A DNA stretch of 64,000 nt. It comes from Phytophthora quininea. Taxonomy: Eukaryota; Oomycota; Peronosporomycetes; Peronosporales; Peronosporaceae. The notes below the pieces were generated by a model that had not been told where the DNA came from, did no database searches, and was given only the letters and a program-made list of their open reading frames with translations. The DNA is taken from positions 372,001 to 436,000 of the forward strand of contig JAAVTG010000077.1 in assembly GCA_011947345.1 (NCBI GenBank), read 5' to 3'. Made by a program: the position numbers and the translations under genes. Below are positions 26,140 to 38,235 of this stretch, one piece after another (position 1 is the first letter of the stretch; each line of letters begins with the position of its first letter).

Positions 26140-28662
26140 ATGCGCCTGAGTCCCCGCGAAGAAGACCACTTGCTGCTGCACGGCCGGCTTCCTGGCGCAG
26201 AAGCGGCTGGCGAGAGGCCTGCGCCTCAACTACACCGAGAGCGTGGCGCTGCTGGCCACGCAGGTGCTCGAGTTCATCCGCGACGGCAAGTCGGTGGCGG
26301 AGCTCATGACGCTCGGCGCGCAGATGCTGGGCCGACGCCAAGTGATGGAAGGCGTGGCCGCCATCCTGGACGAGGTGCAGGTCGAAGGCACGTTCCCGGA
26401 CGGCACCAAGCTCGTGACGATCCACAACCCCATCGCCGACCTGGATGGAGACCTGTCGCTGGCTCTGCACGGGTCTTTTCTGCCTGTGCCCAAGCTGGAA
26501 GTCTTCGGACCCGCCGCTACTGCTGCCACAGAAGCGCCTGGAGCTTTAATCACTAACGACGCAGACATTGTCCTGAACACAGGACGCAAGGCACGCGCCT
26601 TGCAGATCACGAATCTGTCGGACCGTCCGATCCAAGTGGGCAGCCACTACCACCTCATTGAGACCAACCCGTACCTTGAGATGGACCGGAAGTTGGCGTA
26701 CGGCCATCGTCTCAACATTGCATCGGGAACGGCTGTCCGCTTTGAACCGGGAGACCAGAAGACAGTGGCGATTGTCCCCATTTCGGGCAATAAGGTGATC
26801 ACTGGCGGCAACAACCTCGCCTCTGGAAAGGTGGACGAGTCCAAGGTGGACGCTATTGTGGCTAAGGCCGTTGCGGAGGGCTTCCATCACAAGCCGCTCG
26901 ATCTGAGCACGTTGCCTGCAAGCGTCACACAGCCGGACTTTGGGATTTGCAAGATGCCTCGCAGCGTGTACGCACAGACGTACGGTCCGACGACAGGAGA
27001 TGTTGTGCGGCTTGGTGATATGGACTTGTATGTGGCAGTGGAGAAAGATATGACAGTGTATGGAGACGAGTGCAAGTTTGGTGGCGGCAAGGTGCTGCGT
27101 GAAGGCATGGGGCAGGCGTCAGGAAAGACTTCGGCTCAGGTATTGGACACCATCATCACCAACGCTCTGATTGTGGACTACACGGGGATCTATAAGGCCG
27201 ACGTGGGCATCAAGGACGGCTTGATTGCCGGAATTGGCAAGGGGGCAACCCGGACGTGATGGAGGGTGATGCCGAATATGATCGTGGGCGTGAACACGGA
27301 GGTGATTGCAGGAGAAGGCTTGATTCTGACTGCTGGAGGGTTTGACGCTCACGTCCACTTTATCTGCCCGCAATTGTGCACGGAAGCACTTGCGAGCGGT
27401 CTGACGACGTTGGTGGGTGGAGGCACAGGCCCCGCCACAGGAACAAACGCAACGACGTGCACACCAGGCCCCAACCACATGAAGCTGATGCTTCAAGCCA
27501 CGGATACGTCGCCGATGAACATCGGCCTAACCAGTAAAGGCAACACCGCGCTTCCTGAGGGTCTCCAAGATACGATCGATGCCGGTGCTGTGGGTATGAA
27601 GCTGCACGAAGACTGGGGGACGACGCCTGCCGCCATCGACAACTGTCTTAACATCGCGGAGCAAAACGATGTCCAAGTCACAATCCACACGGATACGCTG
27701 AACGAGTCCTGCTGCGTCGAACACACGATCAAGGCTTTCAAAGGCCGCACCATCCACACGTACCACAGCGAAGGTGCTGGTGGCGGTCACGCCCCAGACA
27801 TCGTGACGGTATGCGGTGAGCCGAACGTACTTCCGTCGTCAACGAATCCGACGCGCCCATACACTCGCAACACGATCGATGAGCATGTGGACATGCTGAT
27901 GGTGTGCCACCACTTGGACAAGAACATTGCAGAAGATGTGGCGTTCGCTGAGTCGCGCATTCGGGGCGAAACGATCGCAGCCGAAGACTTACTGCATGAT
28001 ATGGGGGCCATTAGTATCATCTCGTCGGACTCGCAAGCAATGGGACGCATCGGAGAGGTGATCACGCGGACGTGGCAGACTGCAGACAAAATGAAAAAGG
28101 AGCTCGGTTCGCTTGCGGAGGACGCAGCGTCAGAGTACAAGCGCGATAACTTCCGTGTGAGGCGCTACGTGGCCAAGTACACGATCAACCCTGCGATCGC
28201 TCATGGGATGTCGCACCTCATTGGCTCCGTGGAAGTGAACAAGCTGGCAGACCTGGTACTGTGGAAGCCCTGTTTCTTCGGCAGCAAGCCGGAGATGGTC
28301 GTCAAGGGCGGATCCATCGCGTATGCCCAGATGGGGATCCCAACGCGTCGATCCCGACGCCACAGCCCGTGAAAATGCGTCCGATGTTTGGCGCTTTCGG
28401 CGCAGCAATTGGAATGGGCTCCATTGCCTTTGTGAGCAAGAGTTGCGTGGACAAGAAGATCGCTCAGGCGTACGGACTGAAGAAGCGGATCGAGGCTGTT
28501 CGCTACTGCCGTGGAGTCACAAAGAAGGACATGAAACTCAACGACGCACTGCCGAAGATCAAGGTTGACCCGGAAACGTACAAGGTACACGCGGACGGGA
28601 AGCTACTGACATGTGGACCGGCGTCCTCATTGCCGCTGGCGCAACGATTCTTCCTGTTCTAA
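26140..28662 (+). CDS. Urease, single-chain eukaryotic type (frame-broken)
   Basis: Urease hydrolyses urea to ammonia and carbamate using a dinickel centre. The 2,523-bp span equals 841 codons, the usual size of plant and fungal fused gamma-beta-alpha urease. The gamma part starts [15 protein letters not shown], the beta part has [20 protein letters not shown], and the alpha part starts near [17 protein letters not shown]. Catalytic features are present: GFDAHVHF, the lysine to be carbamylated in [33 protein letters not shown], the flap cysteine in MVCHHLDKN, and SSDSQAMGR. Frames change near 26,180 (GGCCGGC), 27,240 (G5) and 27,265, and 28,333 (G4). All motifs survive, so errors are likelier than a pseudogene. 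Nickel-insertion partners (ureD/F/G) are not in the window. The start is chosen from the family N-terminus. Confidence 0.88.
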
Positions 28663-28789
28663 ACAGTTTCGGGGCCATGCTACATCCATGGCAGAGATAT
28701 GTGTGTGAACTGCAGTAAAGTCAACTAATTGATACTTTGATGACCGATTTCCGTATTTTGCTCTGATTATCTCGGGCATTTTCGGAATC

Positions 28790-31700
28790 ATGGAGAGTCG
28801 CCAGCATCCAGACGAAGCTACGGGGGATCAGTAGTCTTCTCCGGGCGCCAGGTGCCTCTGCAGATGGGGGAAGTGCGTGTTGGAGGCTCCGGGCGATCTG
28901 TACCGACCGTGCTCAGCTCGGGGTTGCTTCCGACGCCGCTTGAAGCTCGATCACCGCTTGTAAGTAGGTGCTTACTTGTATTTGTGATACCATCAACGAA
29001 ATTACCATCTTTTGGTTGTAGCGAGTAGTTCCATTCCACACCAGAACGAAGTTCTACAAGGTCGAGACGCCAGCTGCCTCAGGTCCTCGAAAACAGCAAA
29101 CCGAGAAACATCGAGATCGAGAAGAGCAGCAGCAAACGGCTGCCAGGACGCACCGGTCTTCAGGTCTTCGAAGACTACAAACCGAGAAACAGCGAGATCG
29201 GGAAGAGCAGCAACAGACGGTTGCCAGGACGCACCGATCTTCAGATCCTCGAAAACAGCAAACCGAAATGCAGCGACACCAAGAAGAGCAGCAACAGCGA
29301 AAACGACGAGTCCAGGAGATGTCAGAAGCAATACGGCTGCAGAATCAAAGGAAGGCCGTGACGGCGCGAGCCAACAGTCGCACAGGAAACCCGAATGAAG
29401 ACCGCGCAAAGACCGAGCATATGACTGCCCAGCGAAAACCTCCAGTACCTCGACAATTCAGCATAGAAGCCGATCTACGTGCCCGTCCCAGTACTGACCT
29501 TCCCGAGAAGGCCAGGAAGATTTTGACACCTGAAGGCCACAGCGCAAACAGACGAACTACAGCTGCAGCCAAAACACCTCGATTTTCGAAGAAGCTAAAG
29601 CTGAAGCCAGAGAAACGCGTTATGACGGAACCAACTACGGATTCTGCTGCAGTTGAAGCGAAAGAAGAACGACGAGCAACAGCGCGAGAATACATGGTGC
29701 TCCAGAAATACAACCGACGGATTCAGATCGCGAGAATGAAGGAGCAGTCCCAGCGTGAGCAGGAGAAACGGCAGCAGCAGCTCAAGGTATGGCAGGCCAT
29801 TTGTTATTGTTGCCACACCAAACAAGCTAACCGAAATGCTTTCTTTTTCTTTTTCCTTTTCTTTTGCTATCAAGACACTGGAGGCTACACGGCTTAAGAA
29901 TCTGCGTCTTTCGGAAAAGAGAACCAACACGCGTGAACGACCCCAGTCGATCGACCAAGACTCTGATGCTAATACCAGAATGCAGATACTGCTTCAACTG
30001 CGAGAAAAAGCGGCATCTCTTTCAGCACGCCTAAGCGGATTGAAAAATCGAAGGCGGGGAAATAGTGTTAACTCTAGGGAACCAGTGCCTGCTGAATCTG
30101 GTGGTTTTGGAAGCCCAGATGAACATGCAGGCTACCAGGTTGAACGTCGGCCGATTGATGATGCCTCCAATGATGATGGGGTCAGCCCGGTTGACACCGA
30201 GCAAACGTATCAGCAGCAACAGGAGCAATTAGAACGAGCCAAAGAAGAAAAGTCCCAACTGCGGTTAGAAGCAGAAAAGCAGGCACTGCTGAAGACCGAC
30301 TTGGCGATCGAGGCTGTCCTGGGTGAACATCTTCGTAGAGCTGGTGGCTCCGCTCCGGATCTTGCCGATGAAACAACACGAGATGTCGACTCTCAGTCTG
30401 AGACGGACGAAGACACATTGCAGTCAATGCAGAGCGCACGGCACAGAGACATTGAAGCCAACCGGCCGTCTCTTTTGGCGACTTCGAGCATCTCTCGCGT
30501 TGAGTCTGCCCCCAAGCTGATGTAAACGAAACTGATGATGTCAGTGCAGTGTTCGAGTTGCCTCATGTCTTCATCGACGACTCTGAAATTGTGGCTCAAC
30601 GAGAGGCGAGCCTTCGTGACGATGATGATACCAGCAGCGAGGCTGTGTCGGAACTGCTTAGCCAATCGTCGAACGCGAGCGATGTGAAGGAAGAGCCACC
30701 TTCCAGAGACGCCGTGAGCATCGACAGCGTGCAGCATGATGACAATGAGTTCGACGAAGAGAACGTGCATATTTCCGGCGAAAGTTGTCTTAGTGACGAA
30801 GAAGGTGAATTGCAGTCGCCGCGGTTGACGTCTATTATGACCTCTTCGATAAGCTCGCGAGCTCATTTTGCTCCACATGCTGTTGTAGCCAACTTTGCTG
30901 ATATTTATCCAGTATCAACGCGGCGACCCGGCGAAGGTTTGATGCGGCTTCTGAGAGAGACAGACGACTCTCTTAGCGTGGTTGATCGAGTGGCCAAGCA
31001 GATGTATCAGCAGCAGCAAGAGCGGTTAGAACGAGCCAAGGAAAAAGAACTCCAGCAGCGGATAGAAGCAGAAAAGCAGGCACTGCTGAAGACCGACTTG
31101 GCGATCGAGGCTGTCCTGGGTGAACATCTTCGTAAAGCTGGTGGCTCCGCTCCGGATCTTGCCGATGAAACAACACGAGATGTCGACTCTCAGTCTGAGA
31201 CGGACGAAGACACATTGCAGTCAATGCAGAGCGCACGGCACAGAGACATTGAAGCCAACCGGCCGTCTCTTTTGGCGACTTCGAGCATCTCTCGCGTTGA
31301 GTCTGCCCCCAAGCTGATGTAAACGAAACTGATGATGTCAGTCCAGTGTTCGAGTTGCCTCATGTCTTCATCGACGACTCTGAAATTGTGGCTCAACGAG
31401 AGGCGAGCCTTCGTGACGATGATGGTGGCAGCTCGCGCCGTGTTCACTCACCTAGAACACTTTCGAGAAGGATGATAGCAGCAGTGGAATACCAAGAGGC
31501 GCTTTTCGATGCGCACATGCAGTTGTCGATGATGGAGCATGCTCGTGAATTGGAGACTGTACAAGCTGAATCACTTAAGCTGGCAAATGCTTTCAAAGAA
31601 GAAATGCAGCACAATGCAACTAGCCACCAATTGGCTCTGGATCACGCCACTCTGGAAAGAAAGTTTGATGGTGATATGCAAGATGTGCTGAGCCAACTTC

Positions 31701-34700
31701 AAGTAATTCATCAACTAGAACAAGAACAGCTCACAGTGGAAAGAGTTACAATACAACAGGAATTAAAGTTGGCCAAATTGCGGGAGTGCAGCGCCCAAAC
31801 AAACCCCTCCGAGCGGGCTGATGCAGCAACCACGGCGATCCTGCTGGTGGACACGCCGTCGTCGCCCGTCCGTTTTCAGTTGGATGCTAGTGTCCAGCAC
31901 AACACAACACTAGATGAAGCAGCAACTGCAACAGCAGCACGACGACGCCTGAGGGATGGTGCTGCTCAGACAGATCCCCCAGCGGGCTGATGCAGCAACC
32001 ACGGCGGTCCTGCTGGTGGACACGCCGTCGTCGCCCGTCCGTTTTCAGCTGGATGCTAGTGTCCAGCACAACACAACACTAGATGAAGCAGCAACTGCAA
32101 CAGCAGCACGACGACGCCTGAGGGATGGTGCTGCTCAGACAGATCCCCCAGCGGGCTGATGCAGCAACCACGGCGGTCCTGCTGGTGGACACGCCGTCGT
32201 CGCCCGTCCGTTTTCAGCTGGATGCTAGTGTCCAGCACAACACAACACTAGATGAAGCAGCAACTGCAACAGCAGCACGACGACGCCTGAGGGATGGTGC
32301 TGCTCAGACAGATCCCCCAGCGGGCTGATGCAGCAACCACGGCGGTCCTGCTGGTGGACACGCCGTCGTCGCCCGTCCGTTTTCAGCTGGATGCTAGTGT
32401 CCAGCACAACACAACACTAGATGAAGCAGCAACTGCAACAGCAGCACGACGACGCCTGAGGGATGGTGCTGCTCAGACAGATCCCCCAGCGGGCTGATGC
32501 AGCAACCACGGCGGTCCTGCTGGTGGACACGCCGTCGTCGCCCGTCCGTTTTCAGCTGGATGCTAGTGTCCAGCACAACACAACACTAGATGAAGCAGCA
32601 ACTGCAACAGCAGCACGACGACGCCTGAGGGACAGCGCTGTGCAGACTGAGGAGAAGCAGGCGCGTGCTGGAATTAGAGAGACTGTGCCAGATGAGTTAC
32701 TTGCTGTGATGGTTGATGAGGTTATATGGACGACATGCCAGGTTTGCGCAGATCGTGAGCTTGGCTGCCGAATTGGCATCGTCGAAAGGAGCGAAACGGA
32801 CTTGCTAGCAGGGTTCGAACACGTGGAGCAGGCCCAAGCTAATGAATGTGGAAACTCTAGCAGCATGGACGAAATCTCCACCTTAGTTGACTGTAAAATG
32901 CCGGTAGGTGATGACAATGGAATTAAGAGGGACGGCAGCGCAGAAAGACACGGCGCTGCGGATCTTAAACAGGTGTGCGACTTGGCCGACGAGTTACTTG
33001 CTGTGATGGTTGATGAGGTTATATGGACGACATGCCAGGTTTGCGCAGATCGTGAGCTTGGCTGCCGAATTGGCATCGTCGAAAGGAGCGAAACGGACTT
33101 GCTAGCAGGGTTCGAACACGTGGAGCAGGCCCAAGCTAATGAATGTGGAAACTCTAGCAGCATGGACGAAATCTCCACCTTAGTTGACTGTAAAATGCCG
33201 GTAGGTGATGACAATGGAATTAAGAGGACGGCAGCGCAGAAAGACACGGCGCTGCGGATCTTAAACAGGTGTGCGACTTGGCCGACGAGTTACTTGCTGT
33301 GATGGTTGATGAGGTTATATGGACGACATGCCAGGTTTGCGCAGATCGTGAGCTTGGCTGCCGAATTGGCATCGTCGAAAGGAGCGAAACGGACTTGCTA
33401 GCAGGGTTCGAACACGTGGAGCAGGCCCAAGCTAATGAATGTGGAAACTCTAGCAGCATGGACGAAATCTCCACCTTAGTTGACTGTAAAATGCCGGTAG
33501 GTGATGACAATGGAATTAAGAGGGACGGCAGCGCAGAAAGACACGGCGCTGCGGATCTTAAACAGGTGTGCGACTTGGCCGACGAGTTACTTGCTGTGAT
33601 GGTTGATGAGGTTATATGGACGACATGCCAGGTTTGCGCAGATCGTGAGCTTGGCTGCCGAATTGGCATCGTCGAAAGGAGCGAAACGGACTTGCTAGCA
33701 GGGTTCGAACACGTGGAGCAGGCCCAAGCTAATGAATGTGGAAACTCTAGCAGCATGGACGAAATCTCCACCTTAGTTGACTGTAAAATGCCGGTAGGTG
33801 ATGACAATGGAATTAAGAGGGACGGCAGCGCAGAAAGACACGGCGCTGCGGATCTTAAACAGGTGTGCGACTTGGCCGACGAGTTACTTGCTGTGATGGT
33901 TGATGAGGTTATATGGACGACATGCCAGGTTTGCGCAGATCGTGAGCTTGGCTGCCGAATTGGCATCGTCGAAAGGAGCGAAACGGACTTGCTAGCAGGG
34001 TTCGAACACGTGGAGCAGGCCCAAGCTAATGAATGTGGAAACTCTAGCAGCATGGACGAAATCTCCACCTTAGTTGACTGTAAAATGCCGGTAGGTGATG
34101 ACAATGGAATTAAGAGGGACGGCAGCGCAGAAAGACACGGCGCTGCGGATCTTAAACAGGTGTGCGACTTGGCCGACGAGTTACTTGCTGTGATGGTTGA
34201 TGAGGTTATATGGACGACATGCCAGGTTTGCGCAGATCGTGAGCTTGGCTGCCGAATTGGCATCGTCGAAAGGAGCGAAACGGACTTGCTAGCAGGGTTC
34301 GAACACGTGGAGCAGGCCCAAGCTAATGAATGTGGAAACTCTAGCAGCATGGACGAAATCTCCACCTTAGTTGACTGTAAAATGCCGGTAGGTGATGACA
34401 ATGGAATTAAGAGGGACGGCAGCGCAGAAAGACACGGCGCTGCGGATCTTAAACAGGTGTGCGACTTGGCCGACGAGTTACTTGCTGTGATGGTTGATGA
34501 GGTTATATGGACGACATGCCAGGTTTGCGCAGATCGTGAGCTTGGCTGCCGAATTGGCATCGTCGAAAGGAGCGAAACGGACTTGCTAGCAGGGTTCGAA
34601 CACGTGGAGCAGGCCCAAGCTAATGAATGTGGAAACTCTAGCAGCATGGACGAAATCTCCACCTTAGTTGACTGTAAAATGCCGGTAGGTGATGACAATG

Positions 34701-35527
34701 GAATTAAGAGGGACGGCAGCGCAGAAAGACACGGCGCTGCGGATCTTAAACAGGTGTGCGACTTGGCCGACGAGTTACTTGCTGTGATGGTTGATGAGGT
34801 TATATGGACGACATGCCAGGTTTGCGCAGATCGTGAGCTTGGCTGCCGAATTGGCATCGTCGAAAGGAGCGAAACGGACTTGCTAGCAGGGTTCGAACAC
34901 GTGGAGCAGGCCCAAGCTAATGAATGTGGAAACTCTAGCAGCATGGACGAAATCTCCACCTTAGTTGACTGTAAAATGCCGGTAGGTGATGACAATGGAA
35001 TTAAGAGGGACGGCAGCGCAGAAAGACACGGCGCTGCGGATCTTAAACAGGTGTGCGACTTGGCCGACGAGTTACTTGCTGTGATGGTTGATGAGGTTAT
35101 ATGGACGACATGCCAGGTTTGCGCAGATCGTGAGCTTGGCTGCCGAATTGGCATCGTCGAAAGGAGCGAAACGGACTTGCTAGCAGGGTTCGAACACGTG
35201 GAGCAGGCCCAAGCTAATGAATGTGGAAACTCTAGCAGCATGGACGAAATCTCCACCTTAGTTGACTGTAAAATGCCGGTAGGTGATGACAATGGAATTA
35301 AGAGGGACGGCAGCGCAGAAAGACACGGCGCTGCGGATCTTAAACAGGTGTGCGACTTGGCCGACGAGTTACTTGCTGTGATGGTTGATGAGGTTATATG
35401 GACGACATGCCAGGTTTGCGCAGATCGTGAGCTTGGCTGCCGAATTGGCATCGTCGAAAGGAATGAAGAACAATTGGTAGAAAGGATTAGCGCTATGATC
35501 CTTCGAGACCTGTTAAAGACTGTTTAG
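28790..35527 (+). CDS. Large coiled-coil protein built of nested internal repeats, unknown function
   Basis: Exons 28790-28959, 29022-29786 and 29875-35527 (introns of 62 and 88 bases) give about 2,190 codons if frame breaks are bridged. I do not recognise a family. N-terminal residues include three 27-aa repeats rich in Gln/Glu/Arg (REEQQQ). Predicted coiled coils follow, with motifs such as QQQQERLERAKEKE and ELETVQAESLKLANAFKEEM. A duplicated segment of about 410 bp recurs 797 bases apart, then a 169-bp unit repeats five times, then a 297-bp unit (99 aa, with TTCQVCADRELGCRIGIVE) repeats about nine times before the end at 35,525-35,527. Breaks lie in G5 near 28,837, C5 at about 30,510 and 31,307, at each 169-bp junction, and in one 297-bp unit near 33,226. 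No signal peptide or transmembrane helix is evident; a cytoplasmic or cytoskeletal scaffold is a guess. Confidence 0.6.
29082..29324 (+). repeat. Three 81-bp tandem repeats (27 aa each)
   Basis: Units begin near 29,082, 29,163 and 29,244 and share the segment encoding QQTEKxRDREEQQQ followed by ARTHRSS. Spacing is 81 bases, a multiple of three, so the frame is kept. The third unit has diverged at its end. Confidence 0.7.
30213..31424 (+). repeat. Direct duplication of about 410 bp, copies 797 bp apart
   Basis: Segments near 30,213-30,627 and 31,010-31,424 are nearly identical; for example GAAGACCGACTTGGC starts at 30,291 and 31,088. The 797-base offset is one base short of a multiple of three, and each copy contains the same C5 tract where the frame breaks. 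Confidence 0.85.
31812..32656 (+). repeat. Five tandem units of 169 bp
   Basis: Units start at 31,812, 31,981, 32,150, 32,319 and 32,488 at AGCGGGCTGATGCAG. The last four are essentially identical; the first differs by a few bases and is preceded by CCCCTCCG in place of CCCCC. Because 169 is not a multiple of three, each junction shifts the frame. Confidence 0.9.
32694..35460 (+). repeat. Tandem array of 297-bp units, about 9.3 copies
   Basis: Units start at 32,694, 32,991, 33,287, 33,584, 33,881, 34,178, 34,475, 34,772, 35,069 and 35,366 (the last partial). By eye the copies are identical, except that the second lacks one G in AAGAGGGACGG. Each encodes 99 aa including WTTCQVCADRELGCRIG. Confidence 0.93.
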
Positions 35528-38097
35528 TGTTTAGATTCGGCATTTACATTACCCTGCGCGTGCAGGATGAGGCGCACCATCTCGGTCTCGGATATACTGT
35601 GCAGTAGCAAGAAGGTGGCATACTTGGCCTGCAGCTGCTGGAAGGCCTCCATCTCATCGAGCACGTCGTAGCGGAAAGCTTCAGTTCGCATCTGCTTTCG
35701 AGCTGCATTCCAGGCCTCGCGTCCACGGTCGCGATCACCAGAATACTGCTTGCGTTTGTCCGATAGCAGCTTCCGTAGCAGCGCCACTTTCAACTGGTGT
35801 GGCACGTTCTTGGTTGCCGGCGGTACCGGCACATTAGTTGCAGACAACGGAGCAGGGTGTTGCTGCTGTTGCTGCGAGTTCGGTCGAGGCGACTTGGGGC
35901 TCTTGATTGGTGAGTTTTGAAACGCGATACTCGAGGCAACTCCGTGGACAGGCCTCGACGGTGACGTGACTTCGGACAAGTTTCGGCGCGTCGTGTACAC
36001 GTCGTACATAACGAGCTGGAATTCTTCCCCATGCTGTGCTTAAGGTGGAGGTCTTGTTGAACGTAAGCATTTTCCGGGCCTCTGAGTCTTCGAGGAGCCG
36101 GCGGCGAAGGCTGAAAGCTCACCGTCGGCGACGTTGAACTAGACAACGAACTAGGCGAAACCGCGCTGATTGGCATGTGAACAGCACCACCGTTGCGGAA
36201 GTGTCGGTGCATATGTTCCAGTTGCTTCTGTTGTTGACTCAATGGCCGCTTTGCTGAAGTGCGTTGAAGCATGTCGAGGACTGTCACTCCACGGACGTTC
36301 CCTTTATCGCCACTATTCATGTGGAGGACGTCCGTTACCATGCTGCGATCAACGCTAACCGATGTGAGCTGCAGCAATACCATGGCGTCGTTTGATTTTG
36401 CGTTCGAGCTTGGCCCACACAAGTAGCAACAACTTGATCCGCGCTGCGGTGATGGATCGCCATGCGCGCCACATGATTTGGAAATCCCGGACACGCTTAC
36501 GGAAGCGCAAAATAATGCGCCGGAACTTGACGTCTTGGAACTCAAACCACGCAGTGACGATCAAAGCGACTGCTTCACTTTTATCGTTGTGGCGCTTCCT
36601 TGCGACCCATTTGCGTATGCTTCGCTGCAATTTTATCACCGACTGTATCACCGCAGGCATGCGGAAGAATGCCAACGACAGTGGTGTACTCGCTGCAAAA
36701 CTTAGCAAGTTTCGCTTCGCCATTATTCTCAGTCGCCAATATCGTTGCAGACGTCTTGCCATCGAGATTCGCACAAGCGCGCTACGTTTTTGACGGAACT
36801 CGTGAAATCTCGTCAGCCAATTCTTCGAGCTCTCAGCAATCGTCACGAGCAAAAGCCATTGGCTTTGAATGTGGGTCCGACGTTGTTCCTCTGCGCGTTG
36901 CTCCCGACGTCTTTGCCAGCGAACTACGATGTGGCGCACTCGTTCTTCCTGTGCTGCATCAAACTCTTGCTTGCGCTTGCTTGCTTGGTGGATCTTGTGA
37001 TCTGTGGCTGAAGGTAGCAACGGCGTTTGTGACGGCTTCTGCACGACAGCCATATTTGCATTCGCTCGGTTCCTCGCAACAAGATCCACTCCGTGCCCCA
37101 GTATATGCTGCTGGTTCTTCCAGAGCTGGAGAGATTCCATCTGCTCCAACAGTTGCGGCAAGCTGCGCAGCTCATTCATTCGTGAAACCAAGTTGCGAGA
37201 GCGCAGAGCCACTGCCGTCTCGTGGCGTATTACACTTCGGCGAGTCGAATACATTGTTGACGGAGTTGTGGGTTTTATAGCAGGCGCGAACGGCGTCGGT
37301 GCTCCCACCGAAGTGGACGGCGTATTTGACGGATGAAAGAGAGAAACGAGGAGCTTGTCGACAGCCTTGTTGTTGTCTTCTCGGCTTCTCAAGAGACCAC
37401 GCTCGGTTTCAGTGAGTGGTTGTAACTGCATTCGCAGGTAGTGCTGTTTCAGGTCGTGCGATACGCGCTTTGCAGGTCGGGCTGCCGCGACACGTTCACT
37501 ATATGTTGATCCCAGCGTTGACTGACATCGAGGTCGCCTCGGCGCTCTCACTTCATCCGGCTTCACATCAAGTTGAATTTGTTCCTGGGGCGCTTGAAGT
37601 ATTGCATGAAGTAATTTGTCTGCCTTCAGTTGTTTGCGATGCAGCGTATCGCTTGAGCGGTGGCGATAGATTAGCCACTTTGATGGCGCTTGGAGAGCAG
37701 CACGGACTTTACCACGACTGCATTTGGTGATGTCCCCGTGAAGCTGATCCAGTACAGTCATTGCAGCGCTGGTTTGCTCCTCTCCTTCCCTTTCAGCGTC
37801 ATGGTCCAGATGGTTGTTGTTTGTTGTCGTGGCCTGTCGAGATGACGATAACTTGGAAATAATCTCTTCCTTAGAGGGTCCCGGTAAAGCCTCTCCATTC
37901 TCTGGGTCTTCTGTCGTCTCGGGCGCGTCTTCACGCGAACTGAGCTGCGCGTCAATGACGGCCTGCGCTTCGGCGTTGCGCGTCTTGAGGTGGAATCCAT
38001 CTCGCACTGTAAATCGCTTGCCGGCACAGTGGTGCGCAGTTGCAGCAGGCTTCGTTGATGGAGGAGCTGGCGTTGGTCCTGCATGAGTCAGCGTCAT
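35524..38097 (-). CDS. IQ-motif / helical basic protein (frame-broken)
   Basis: The main frame (38,097-36,355) starts at ATG 38,097 (MTLTHAG); an in-frame GTG lies 18 bases upstream. Its middle part is a long basic helical region, and IQ-like calmodulin-binding motifs appear as RLQRYWRLRIMAKR and KLQRSIRKWVARKR, the first near residue 475. The frame then changes near 36,375 and again at a G4 run near 36,028 (ATGGGG), after which it continues through a proline-rich stretch with a Gln run to a helical end and stop at 35,524-35,526. The family is not identified; an axonemal or centrosomal calmodulin-binding role is only a guess from IQ motifs. The stop codon overlaps that of the converging repeat-rich gene by two bases. 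Confidence 0.6.
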
Positions 38098-38235
38098 GGT
38101 AGTGTGGGCAACCACTTGCTACTGTACATACATTGCTAAGAATATCATAAAACAGTTTTGTCCAATGCTGACGTACTTGTCGTACTTAGCGCGTTTTCAA
38201 AGCCAGTCTCCCGCCAAAACCCGAAAGTGACCGCG
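38098..38235. promoter_or_regulatory. Bidirectional promoter region, IQ protein / RPAIN
   Basis: These 138 bp lie between divergent start codons, with CCAAT at 38,162-38,166 and an AT-rich segment (ATATCATAAAACAG) beside it. Confidence 0.45.

Noticed and set aside
26140..28662. Urease as a true pseudogene
   Set aside because: All nickel-binding and catalytic motifs are present and total length equals a normal urease. Its breaks are one- or two-base changes, mostly at short runs, like those in a very young retrotransposon nearby.
33220..35451. A 743-codon open frame on the minus strand
   Set aside because: It is the mirror of the 297-bp array. A unit divisible by three with no stop on either strand stays open automatically. 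The plus strand joins in frame to upstream coding sequence and to a unique C-terminus.
31812..35460. CRISPR-like array
   Set aside because: Units are 169 and 297 bp, directly abutting without unique spacers, and coding. This is eukaryotic DNA.
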